Source: Bacteroidales bacterium
Lineage (GTDB): Bacteria > Bacteroidota > Bacteroidia > Bacteroidales > Azobacteroidaceae
Length of the DNA stretch: 6,015 nt
NCBI GenBank assembly: GCA_020860885.1
Contig: JAJBTS010000091.1
Location: 13,477-19,491, forward strand
Direction of reading: 5' to 3'
The notes beneath the pieces were generated by a model, which was not told where the DNA came from, did not search any database, and was given only the letters and a program-made list of their open reading frames with translations. The position numbers and the translations under genes are program-made. Below are positions 1 to 6,015 of the stretch, piece after piece (the first letter of the stretch is position 1; every line of letters starts with the position of its first letter).

Positions 1-3000
1 CATCATCCAACACTTCCGACGATTTGTCCAACAATTGGTCTGCCTGTTCGCCCACTTCTTCCATTTTCTGTTCCATGCGCTGTTGTTCCAGTTCCGATAA
101 TGTAGGAACATGAATGGAATCCTGAGCCAGAGAATCCGGCAATACCTGTTCTATTTTAATCGTGTCACTTGCACCGACCACCAGATTTTCTTCGTTTAAT
201 CCATCCCGGATCTCCTGCGCGGCATCTGCCTCCTCTTCGACGCTGTCGGAGTCATCCACACTGTCTTCAGCATTTTCCTCTTCCGGAACTTGTCCCTCTG
301 TGTCCCAGTCCTCTTCCTCCAATACGTCATCGGTTTCTTCTATAATTTCTTCTTCCGTTTCATCGAAAGAATCTTCCAACTCCTGCTCCTGTTTCAGACG
401 CCATCTATCTACCAGCTCCTGATTACTCTTAGCGAAATGTTCTTCATAGAAGTCCATATATTCCTCTAAGCTCTTACCCTTCATGAGGATTTCATAATTC
501 TCTACAGACATCGGAACAATAAGCACTGCCTGTTCCAGTTCGTTTGCGTATCCTTCGGGAGCGTAAATCATTTCGATATATTGAGTTATCTCCCTGAAAT
601 TATTAAATCCTTTTACCTGTAATAACCCAATTTGACCCATAGTTGTTTTCTCAAGATCAAAATCATTTACAGTAAAATTACCGAAGTTAAAGCTGGCAAC
701 AGTATACAATAGCATATTCTCATTGATGCTACCCTGCGAATAAACCATCATTAACACATAAGGTTTTTCCGTATCGGGTGAAAATGTTATTTCGGATATA
801 TCTACCAGAGGCTCTCCGTCTTCTCCCAGTTCGCCGAAACGAATATTGAATAATCCTCCGCGAGCCAACGTATTATCGCCCGTAGCGAGGATAAGACCTT
901 TCTGGAATCCTTTCATCATTTCCGCAGCCAGAACAGATACGTCCGCTTCCGGATAACGATTGATCAGTTCCCGTAGTTGCTCTTTGAAACCATTGGCATC
1001 GTTCTGCTGAACATAACTCAAAGCATTCAGGAACATGAATTTAGGCATCAACGGCGACTGATTGTATTTGGAATACATCTCCTGGTAGATCTGACGGATC
1101 TTGTTGGTATTGTTATTCATATAAGCCTCGAAAGCTTCCTGATAAAGCGATTCGGGCAAAACATATAGCATCCTCAGATTGTATTCGTATTCAGGATCGG
1201 CCATAGCAACCGCCAGTTCGCTGTCGGGGAATTCTGTCCGGATCTTTTGTTTATACATATTCGACATAGCCGTATTTCCTTCTTTCAGGTAAATCAGGTA
1301 AACATGGTAATAAGCCATCAGCTTATTCTCGTTGCCCGGGTAACGGTTATTGAGGTTTTCAAAAGTTGCTATTGCCAAAGGCATATCTTCCAGCTTTTCT
1401 TTGTATATCACCGCTGCATTATACAATCCGTCTGCCACAATCAGGTTAGAGGCAGCAATATCCTCTTCCGTAACCGGTATTTGCTGCAAATAATACTGGG
1501 GATCGTACGGATCGGTCGATAATTGGGCCATTTCCTCTTCCGGGAGGATTCCTTCTTCCGTACCTTCTTCGGCGAATACTTCGTCTGCATTTTCATCCGG
1601 CATGTCCGTATCCGTATCCGCTAATTCTTCTTCAGCAAAAGGATCAAACATCGGGTTCGATTTATTACGCCTGCGCCAATCGTCCTCTAGCTTTCTGCGT
1701 CCCCATTTTTGCTGGAAAGTATTTTTCCCCAGCGCTACTACCTGAGGATTGTAGAAATAGAATGAATTCTCCGATCCGGGAGGAAGAACACCTCCTGCTC
1801 CTACCGTATTCAGACGGTTCACACCCAGTTCGGCACGGGTATTTTCCTGTTCGGCCAGAAACTCATCCCTTTCCATGGATTTTCTTTCTTCTTCTTCTTT
1901 TTTCCTAAGTTCTTCAATCAGTTTTTCCACCACGACCAACCTTTCTCCTTCACTCATACCGGAAAGCCGCAATAAGCTGTCCTGTAATTGTATGGCTTCC
2001 AGATGCACCACCAGTTCATCCAATATCTCCGAGCGATGAGAGACGCGTGGATAAGACTCATCCTCCTTCTTAAGCTGAGCCAACGATTCGGCGTAATTGG
2101 GCTGAGCCTCAATAAACTTCTTCTGATTGAAGTAAATATCTCCCAGTCTTATCTGGTTCAAAGCCTTGTCTATTCCCTGTTGTACACTTTTTTCTACTCC
2201 CAGCTGATAACTTTCGATCGCTTTCGCAGTATCCGGCACGCTCATGTAAACATTTCCCAAGGCGTAATACAACTGATCCAGGTAATCTTTGTTTTTGGAA
2301 CTTTTAGCCATACTCCTTAACTGCCGTGTAATCTTAGCCGTATCTGTTCCGCTGAATACTTCCGTTTGCCGTATTTTCGCACTAAATTCCAGAATATAAG
2401 GAGCGTTAGCGCTCGATACTTCCCCGAAAGCATTATAGGCCAGATCCCTTTCTCCTAAAGCTGCATACACCTGCCCTAATAAGTATTTCTCACGGGTTCT
2501 CTGGTATTTATTCTTTTCCGCTTTTATAGCTGTTTGAAGGTAGGGAACGGCTTCCCCGTATCTTTTCTGTTTGATCAGTAAATCCGCATATACCGTATCG
2601 TACCAATCTTTTAAGCTATTGGATAGAGTATTCTTGTCCAGCCTTTTAATTATATCCTCTGCTTCGTAATACCATTCGAGTTCCGAATAACAACGGGCCT
2701 GCCAGAGTTTAGCGTCTAAGCCTATTTCCGGCTGTGAATTGTAAATACGTGAAACATACGAAAAAGTACTGGCAGCCTGTAAGAAATCTCCATTATGAAA
2801 CTGCGATTTCCCCAACAGCATCCATGCATTGTGCAGGAAAGGATTGTATTCGGTACGACTCATCCATTCCTGGTATTTAGGGTCGTTCCTTTTCCCCGAT
2901 TTTCTTTCAGGTTTGGTTTGTATGGAATGAGTTTTTATTGCTTTAACCGCTTTTTCGATCGAACGGTCGAACGGTCCTCCCGTATTGGGTTTTTCTTTGG

Positions 3001-3229
3001 GCAAAGCGCTTACAGGATACATCAGGATCATTTCCGTATAATTCTCCTTATACCCTTCGACCTGGCTTTTCATAGCTTCCTGATAAGCCATATCCCCGTT
3101 GAAATAAACATTATACCGAGTATTGAATGAATGATACCACCTGGTTCCCGCCGTATTTTTAGTGGAGGAACAGGAAGTAAGAAAAACAAAGAATACTACA
3201 GAAAGAAAGATATATTTAAATTTCAACAT
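1..3229 (-). CDS. porW: PorW/SprE-family TPR lipoprotein, 3' end missing
   Basis: The frame is open for 1,076 codons from the ATG at 3229 to the window edge, with no stop seen. Residues 1-20 form a lipoprotein signal: basic MLKFK, a hydrophobic core, then lipobox LTSC with Cys20. The following SSTK lacks an acidic surface-export signal, so a periplasm-facing outer-membrane anchor is likely. Family-like stretches are RWYHSFNTRYNVYFNG (30-45), GPFDRSIEKAVKAIKTHSI (85-103) and the TPR-like NPFLHNAWMLLGKSQF (129-144). Helical TPR repeats continue to about 440. A charged coiled-coil-like segment (430-465), a linker, an acidic tract (533-566), a second helical-repeat region (about 580-780), a mixed domain (about 785-930), an acidic tail (952-1002) and a Gln/Glu-rich end follow. 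Known for the family: PorW/SprE is needed for T9SS secretion and, in flavobacteria, gliding. An in-frame ATG at 3256 would put acidic residues before the signal, so 3229 is preferred. Family assignment is from recognised motifs, not a search. Confidence 0.85.
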   Translation of the reverse strand, partial: MLKFKYIFLSVVFFVFLTSCSSTKNTAGTRWYHSFNTRYNVYFNGDMAYQEAMKSQVEGYKENYTEMILMYPVSALPKEKPNTGGPFDRSIEKAVKAIKTHSIQTKPERKSGKRNDPKYQEWMSRTEYNPFLHNAWMLLGKSQFHNGDFLQAASTFSYVSRIYNSQPEIGLDAKLWQARCYSELEWYYEAEDIIKRLDKNTLSNSLKDWYDTVYADLLIKQKRYGEAVPYLQTAIKAEKNKYQRTREKYLLGQVYAALGERDLAYNAFGEVSSANAPYILEFSAKIRQTEVFSGTDTAKITRQLRSMAKSSKNKDYLDQLYYALGNVYMSVPDTAKAIESYQLGVEKSVQQGIDKALNQIRLGDIYFNQKKFIEAQPNYAESLAQLKKEDESYPRVSHRSEILDELVVHLEAIQLQDSLLRLSGMSEGERLVVVEKLIEELRKKEEEERKSMERDEFLAEQENTRAELGVNRLNTVGAGGVLPPGSENSFYFYNPQVVALGKNTFQQKWGRRKLEDDWRRRNKSNPMFDPFAEEELADTDTDMPDENADEVFAEEGTEEGILPEEEMAQLSTDPYDPQYYLQQIPVTEEDIAASNLIVADGLYNAAVIYKEKLEDMPLAIATFENLNNRYPGNENKLMAYYHVYLIYLKEGNTAMSNMYKQKIRTEFPDSELAVAMADPEYEYNLRMLYVLPESLYQEAFEAYMNNNTNKIRQIYQEMYSKYNQSPLMPKFMFLNALSYVQQNDANGFKEQLRELINRYPEADVSVLAAEMMKGFQKGLILATGDNTLARGGLFNIRFGELGEDGEPLVDISEITFSPDTEKPYVLMMVYSQGSINENMLLYTVASFNFGNFTVNDFDLEKTTMGQIGLLQVKGFNNFREITQYIEMIYAPEGYANELEQAVLIVPMSVENYEILMKGKSLEEYMDFYEEHFAKSNQELVDRWRLKQEQELEDSFDETEEEIIEETDDVLEEEDWDTEGQVPEEENAEDSVDDSDSVEEEADAAQEIRDGLNEENLVVGASDTIKIEQVLPDSLAQDSIHVPTLSELEQQRMEQKMEEVGEQADQLLDKSSEVLDD

Positions 3230-3261
3230 AGGACACACGTCGTCTAAACTACCCATTTAAA

Positions 3262-3269
3262 CAAAATTA
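3262..3269 (-). promoter_or_regulatory. possible -7 element before porW
   Basis: The minus strand reads TAATTTTG, an exact match to the Bacteroidota -7 consensus TAnnTTTG. It overlaps the znuB stop codon. Transcription would start near 3257, leaving a leader of roughly 28 nt before the ATG at 3229. No TTTG-like -33 element is seen about 19-21 nt upstream, so this could be a chance match. If real, it would let porW be expressed apart from znuB. Confidence 0.3.
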
Positions 3270-4085
3270 TGTGCTTTTTATTGTCTTTTGCCCGATAAAT
3301 ATCAATGCTTTACAAATTAAAAAAAGAATAACCTGAACAAATATAATAGCCGCACCCGAAGGAACATTCAGGTAATAAGATAAAAACAATCCGGAAAAAC
3401 ACCCGACAATCCCTATTCCTATGGAATAAAGAATCATGTTCCGGAAACGGTGAGTAAAAAGATTGGCTGTCATCTGCGGAACAGTCATCAAAGACATCAG
3501 CAACATGATTCCTACCAGGCGTATGCTTGCAACAATACAGATAGCGATAGCCACCATCATCAGATGTTCTATCAAGGCCACTTTTATTCTTTGCGTTTTT
3601 GCAAATTCGCTATCGAAAGCCGTATATAAAATGGGTTTGAAATAAATGATAAAGAAGATAGAGACCAGTAAGGCAAAACCTCCCACGAACCAAAGGTCGC
3701 CGTACGTAACGGTAAGGATATTTCCAAATAAATAAGCAGAGATATTAGGAGTATAACCGGGGGTTAGGAATATACAAATCACACCGAGGGCCATACCCAA
3801 TGCCCAGAAAGCAGCAATAGCCGAATCTTCCCGTATGCCTTGTTTCTTGGACAACCATTCTACGCCAAAAGCCGAAGCAATAGAGAAAATCAGGGCAGAA
3901 AAAATAGGGTTAATGCCCAAATAAAAGCCTAAACCCAGTCCTCCGAAAGAAGAATGAGTAATTCCTCCACTGATAAATACCAGGCGGCGTACAACGATAT
4001 AACTTCCCACAATGCCGCAGGCAATACAGGTAAATAAACTTCCCAGCAGGGCATTCTGGAAAAACGTATATTGAAAAATCTCCAT
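3267..4085 (-). CDS. znuB: ABC-3 family metal (Zn/Mn/Fe) transporter permease
   Basis: This complete 272-residue protein has the length and hydrophobicity of ABC-3 inner-membrane permeases, which form the channel of zinc, manganese or iron importers. About seven to eight membrane segments can be placed, near residues 10-30, 50-72, 90-110, 131-150, 170-188, 189-207, 216-238 and 243-265. Family-like stretches are the VRRLVFISGGITHSSFGG block (32-49, with His44), the cytoplasmic DSEFAKTQRI loop (158-167) expected to contact the ATPase, LMTVPQMTANLFTHRF (199-214), and VPSGAAIIFVQVILFLI (241-257). No partner ATPase (ZnuC) or metal-binding protein (ZnuA) is in the window, so the metal cannot be told from context. 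It starts 41 nt after the small Cys/His gene and ends 37 nt before porW, consistent with cotranscription. The symbol is by family resemblance; MntB- or TroC-like specificity is possible. Confidence 0.88.
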   Translation of the reverse strand: MEIFQYTFFQNALLGSLFTCIACGIVGSYIVVRRLVFISGGITHSSFGGLGLGFYLGINPIFSALIFSIASAFGVEWLSKKQGIREDSAIAAFWALGMALGVICIFLTPGYTPNISAYLFGNILTVTYGDLWFVGGFALLVSIFFIIYFKPILYTAFDSEFAKTQRIKVALIEHLMMVAIAICIVASIRLVGIMLLMSLMTVPQMTANLFTHRFRNMILYSIGIGIVGCFSGLFLSYYLNVPSGAAIIFVQVILFLICKALIFIGQKTIKST

Positions 4086-4092
4086 AATCCGA

Positions 4093-4100
4093 CAAAGGTA
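4093..4100 (-). promoter_or_regulatory. possible -7 element before znuB
   Basis: The minus strand reads TACCTTTG, an exact TAnnTTTG match in the 41-nt gap before znuB. It ends only 7 nt from the start codon, so a transcript from it would be leaderless or nearly so. No TTTG is seen at the -33 position. A zinc-responsive internal promoter is conceivable, but no clear Zur-like operator was seen. Confidence 0.3.
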
Positions 4101-4126
4101 ATATTTTTAGTGAAAAATAGGGTATT

Positions 4127-4468
4127 TCAGGAATTTAATATAAGGAAGACTTCGTCTTTCAGGTTATCCGGCAATTCAATTCCCCGCAACTGCAGACTCC
4201 TGATCCAACCTGCGACATCCGATTCCCACATGGTATGTAGTATATCGGCAAACTGCTCGCTTTCTTCTTCGGTGTATGAATCGGAAGATCTTCCCCGGAA
4301 AACATCCAGTTCTTCGTCGTCGTAATATTCTACCGGATTCAGGGAAGCCTTTGCCAATAAATCTTTCTCGCAAACCTCATGAGCGCCGCAGCATACTTCG
4401 GAATCTTCCTGAGGAAAAGCTTCCCCGGGATTATCCTTATACGTTGCAAAAAGGTTTTTCAGTTTCAT
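4127..4468 (-). CDS. small acidic conserved-type protein with CC-G-x-H-x2-C motif
   Basis: This is a complete 113-residue soluble protein without signal peptide or membrane segment, so probably cytoplasmic. I cannot assign a function. It starts with basic MKLKNLF, then PGEAFPQED (14-22) and a compact Cys/His cluster, CCGAHEVCEKD, with Cys26, Cys27, His30 and Cys33 as possible metal ligands. A very acidic middle follows (YYDDEELD, 48-55), then a likely helical C-terminal part with DVAGWIRSLQLRGIELPDNL (84-103). The sequence looks like a compact family that sits beside aroA in Bacteroidales; this is recollection, not a search. Its ATG overlaps the aroA TGA (ATGA), which strongly supports it as a real, coupled gene. 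Competing frames over the same DNA are shorter and lack such a junction. A metal-binding or redox role is inference from the cluster alone; no enzyme motif is visible. Confidence 0.82.
   Translation of the reverse strand: MKLKNLFATYKDNPGEAFPQEDSEVCCGAHEVCEKDLLAKASLNPVEYYDDEELDVFRGRSSDSYTEEESEQFADILHTMWESDVAGWIRSLQLRGIELPDNLKDEVFLILNS
4465..4468 (-). other. ATGA stop/start overlap, aroA to small Cys/His gene
   Basis: The aroA stop TGA and the next gene's ATG share bases as ATGA on the minus strand. There is no clear Shine-Dalgarno sequence before this ATG, so reinitiation by ribosomes finishing aroA is the likely way the small protein is made. This links its amount to that of AroA. Confidence 0.75.
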
Positions 4469-5703
4469 AGTGTTTCATTTATGATAAATCCGGCGTGCTT
4501 CAAATCTCTCCAATAACCCGGATAAGATTTACTGACAACCGAAGGATCTTGTATTTTTATTCCTTTTCTTTTCAAACAAACGGGAGCAAAAGCCATCGCC
4601 ATCCGGTGATCTTCATAAGTAGAAATTACCGGATCCGGATCCGGATCACAGAGATTTCCTTCCCAGATTAAGGCATTATCCGATTCGTCCCGGAGCAGGT
4701 AACCTAACTTTTTCATTTCATTCTGTAAGGCAGCAATGCGATCTGTTTCTTTGATCCTCAGAGTCTGCAATCCCGTGAAACAAAAAGGTATACCTAACAA
4801 ACAACAGGCAACCACAAATGTTTGCGCCAGATCGGGCTCTTTTATAAAATCATAATTCAGAATATCTTTCCTTATGGGAAGCGACTTCTTTTTCAGTATA
4901 ACCCCTTGTTCCGTAAACACGGTCTCTATACCTAATTCACGGAAAAGATCTTTCCCTTTCGAATCTCCCTGTGTACTCTCCCTCTCCAACCCCATCAGTT
5001 CTATTTCAGACCCGGAATCAGATAAGGCCAATATTTCGTACCAATAAGAAGCCCCCGACCAATCACTTTCCACTTTGAAAGGAACCGGGCGATACGATTG
5101 GGGCTGAATACGAATGCGGTTGCCTTCCCATTCGACATCCACACCAAAATGTTTCATTAAAGACCGGGTCATACGGATATAAGGACGTGAGATAATATTT
5201 CCTTCCAAAGTCAAATCCAATCCTTTTTCTAAAGAAGGAGCAATCATCATCAAAGCAGAAATATACTGGGAGCTGACTCCCCCTTGTAAGGAAAGAGAAC
5301 CTCCCTGAAGGGGTCTGCCAGTTATCCTTAATGGAGGATAACCTTCTTTTTCGATGTATTCGATACGGGCGCCCAGTTTCCTAAGAGCATCCACCAACAC
5401 TCCTATCGGACGGTTCCTCATCCTTTCGGTTCCTGTAAGAATCCATTCTCCTTCTTTAATAGATAGATAAGCTGTAAGAAAACGCATGGAGGTACCTGCC
5501 GCCCCAATATCAATAGAGCTTTCCCCACTGGTTAATGCTTTTAACAGAACTTGCGAATCGTCGCTCTCCGAAAGATTTTCGATCGGATAAGAACTATTAC
5601 TTAAAGCATTTAGTATCAAAGCGCGGTTACTGATGCTCTTTGATGCCGGGAGTTGAACCTTTGTCCGGATAGAAGCAGGAGCTGTTATATGTAATATCGA
5701 CAT
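4465..5703 (-). CDS. aroA: 3-phosphoshikimate 1-carboxyvinyltransferase (EPSP synthase)
   Basis: AroA joins phosphoenolpyruvate to shikimate-3-phosphate, giving EPSP in the cytoplasmic shikimate pathway towards chorismate. The 412 residues are slightly shorter than the 427 of E. coli AroA, and both ends look complete. Expected active-site blocks occur in order: LPASKSISNRA (18-28, Lys22, Ser23, Arg27), GAAGTSMR (67-74), MRNRPIGVLVDAL (95-107, Arg98), SSQY (144-147), SRPYIR (172-177), DWSGASYW (214-221), the catalytic-type Asp291 in EPDLAQTF, LRIKETDRI (315-323), EDHRMAM (364-370) and KSYPGYW (392-398). Compared with the E. coli GNAGTAMRP loop, the Asn is Ala68 and the Pro is Phe75. Residues 353-358 are DPDPDP, a local repeat. 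The start at 5703 gives a normal N-terminus, with a -7 promoter element 18 nt upstream. No Shine-Dalgarno is evident. It is the first gene of the minus-strand cluster. Confidence 0.97.
   Translation of the reverse strand: MSILHITAPASIRTKVQLPASKSISNRALILNALSNSSYPIENLSESDDSQVLLKALTSGESSIDIGAAGTSMRFLTAYLSIKEGEWILTGTERMRNRPIGVLVDALRKLGARIEYIEKEGYPPLRITGRPLQGGSLSLQGGVSSQYISALMMIAPSLEKGLDLTLEGNIISRPYIRMTRSLMKHFGVDVEWEGNRIRIQPQSYRPVPFKVESDWSGASYWYEILALSDSGSEIELMGLERESTQGDSKGKDLFRELGIETVFTEQGVILKKKSLPIRKDILNYDFIKEPDLAQTFVVACCLLGIPFCFTGLQTLRIKETDRIAALQNEMKKLGYLLRDESDNALIWEGNLCDPDPDPVISTYEDHRMAMAFAPVCLKRKGIKIQDPSVVSKSYPGYWRDLKHAGFIINETL
4629..4646. repeat. three tandem copies of hexamer CCGGAT in aroA
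   Basis: Three perfect copies of CCGGAT lie head to tail and, on the coding strand, encode Asp-Pro three times (AroA residues 353-358). The stretch sits in a variable loop between the LIWEG strand and the EDHRMAM motif. It keeps the frame, so copy-number change would only add or remove Asp-Pro pairs. Confidence 0.9.
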
Positions 5704-5721
5704 GGCTTACTGATTGAGGTA

Positions 5722-5729
5722 CAAAGATA
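5722..5729 (-). promoter_or_regulatory. aroA: probable -7 promoter element of aroA
   Basis: The minus strand reads TATCTTTG, an exact match to the Bacteroidota primary sigma factor -7 consensus TAnnTTTG. It lies 18 nt before the aroA start codon, which gives a leader of roughly 10-15 nt. Upstream, at the -33 spacing, the strand reads TTTATGG, only a weak likeness to TTTG. AT-rich sequence fills the spacer. This is the best placed of the promoter-like sites in the window and probably drives the whole cluster. Confidence 0.6.
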
Positions 5730-5764
5730 CTTAATAAATACGAAATGCCATAAAGAGAATCGAA

Positions 5765-5781
5765 GTTTACATCCGGTAAAC
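5765..5781. repeat. palindrome GTTTAC-N5-GTAAAC upstream of the aroA promoter
   Basis: GTTTAC (5765-5770) and GTAAAC (5776-5781) are perfect inverted copies around a 5-nt centre. The dyad is centred near 5773, about 57 nt upstream of the inferred aroA transcription start, a usual place for an activator site. ATCCGGT at 5771-5777 also pairs perfectly with ACCGGAT at 5791-5797, so as RNA the two hairpins would exclude each other. Whether it acts as a DNA operator or as RNA is unknown. Confidence 0.5.
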
Positions 5782-5969
5782 AGCGAAGAAACCGGATCCT
5801 GCTCACTCCATAACCGCGTATCGGATTTTGGTACGGTTTCCGGGGTTTGCTCCCAGGACCGCCAGACCTTCCGGATTTTCCGGCGAAACATTTTATTGAA
5901 AATAGTTCCCGATACCTGTCTGTGTGTAATTGACCAGCATTTAAGAGAACTGGTATTTCCCGGGCTGAT

Positions 5970-5996
5970 AAAGACGCAATATCTTGCGTCTTTTTT
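5970..5996 (+). terminator. intrinsic terminator, plus-strand orientation
   Basis: A perfect 10-bp stem (AAAGACGCAA at 5970-5979 with TTGCGTCTTT at 5984-5993) closes a TATC loop. On the plus strand the GC core is followed by six T residues (5991-5996). On the minus strand the matching run is only TTT followed by A, so termination there would be weaker, though it could still close a gene ending at about 6012. No plus-strand gene is seen leading into it. Confidence 0.75.
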
Positions 5997-6015
5997 CCTG
6001 TCCACATATCGTCAT

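Larger units (their letters stand above)
5704..6015. other. intergenic region upstream of aroA, no convincing gene
   Basis: These 312 nt hold no protein I can support. Two overlapping minus-strand frames run through it and into aroA, but their products resemble nothing, have odd Arg/Trp/Ser-rich composition and lack initiation signals. What it does hold: the aroA -7 element (5722-5729); a 17-bp palindrome (5765-5781) overlapping a second inverted repeat (5771-5777 with 5791-5797); possible hairpins at 5835-5860 (interrupted, GC-rich), 5871-5883 (CCGG stems) and 5933-5954; and a strong terminator (5970-5996). A TGA lies at 6014-6012 on the minus strand and could be the stop of an upstream minus-strand gene just outside the window. 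It matches no tRNA, tmRNA, SRP RNA or RNase P RNA signature that I know. Confidence 0.6.

Noticed and set aside
162..422. Plus-strand Ser-rich frame
   Set aside because: It is the reverse of the acidic tail of the PorW-like gene: Asp/Glu codon runs read backwards give Ser-rich sequence.
1876..1910. CTT-rich run as a simple-sequence phase-variable repeat
   Set aside because: It encodes the Glu/Lys-rich coiled-coil-like segment (about residues 441-451) with mixed codons and interruptions; a trinucleotide repeat would not shift the frame.
2961..2976. Tandem GAACGGTC repeat
   Set aside because: Two 8-bp copies within the codons for FDRSIE, a stretch that looks conserved in the family; codon coincidence is enough to explain it.
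977..3130. Several plus-strand frames of 60-111 codons
   Set aside because: All lie antisense to the continuous 1,076-codon minus-strand frame, which has a lipoprotein signal and family motifs; none looks like a protein family.
3229..3256. Alternative PorW start at 3256
   Set aside because: It would add nine residues including two Asp and a Cys before the signal peptide, and would sit at the inferred transcription start. MLKFK at 3229 is a normal lipoprotein n-region.
5627..6007. Two overlapping minus-strand reading frames (126 and 106 codons) upstream of aroA
   Set aside because: Both run into the aroA start region in other frames, resemble no known protein, have unnatural composition and no start signals. 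The aroA promoter element lies inside them. A shorter start at 5891 (68 residues, MFRRKIRKVW...) is no more convincing.
1..6015. CRISPR array, insertion sequence, tRNA or rRNA
   Set aside because: No regularly spaced direct repeats, transposase-like protein, terminal inverted repeats, or tRNA/rRNA signature sequences were seen on either strand.

Overview
This window looks like chromosomal core sequence from a member of the Bacteroidota, most likely the order Bacteroidales. Four things point there: a PorW/SprE-type lipoprotein; matches to the Bacteroidota -7 promoter element TAnnTTTG in front of three of the four genes; no clear Shine-Dalgarno sequences; and moderate GC content. I cannot name the genus. 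All recognisable genes lie on the minus strand, so transcription runs from high to low coordinates.

Layout in transcription order. 6015-5704: intergenic DNA with several inverted repeats, a strong plus-strand-type intrinsic terminator and a promoter close to aroA. 5703-4465: aroA (EPSP synthase, shikimate pathway), complete. 4468-4127: a small acidic conserved-type protein with a CC-G-x-H-x2-C motif, overlapping the aroA stop by ATGA. 4085-3267: an ABC-3 family metal permease (ZnuB type), complete. 3229-1: the first 1,076 codons of a long TPR lipoprotein of the PorW/SprE family, running off the window edge. Gaps between the last three genes are 41 and 37 nt, so the four genes could be one transcript, with possible internal starts before znuB and porW.

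The genes do not form one obvious pathway. AroA makes a precursor of aromatic amino acids. The permease would need an ATPase and a binding protein encoded elsewhere. PorW/SprE is an outer-membrane lipoprotein that in studied species links the PorK/PorN ring to the Sov translocon of the type IX secretion system (T9SS). I see no mobile element, CRISPR array, tRNA, rRNA or clearly new system. The points most worth a second look are the uncharacterised Cys/His protein, the structured region upstream of aroA, and the PorW homologue with its two strongly acidic tracts.
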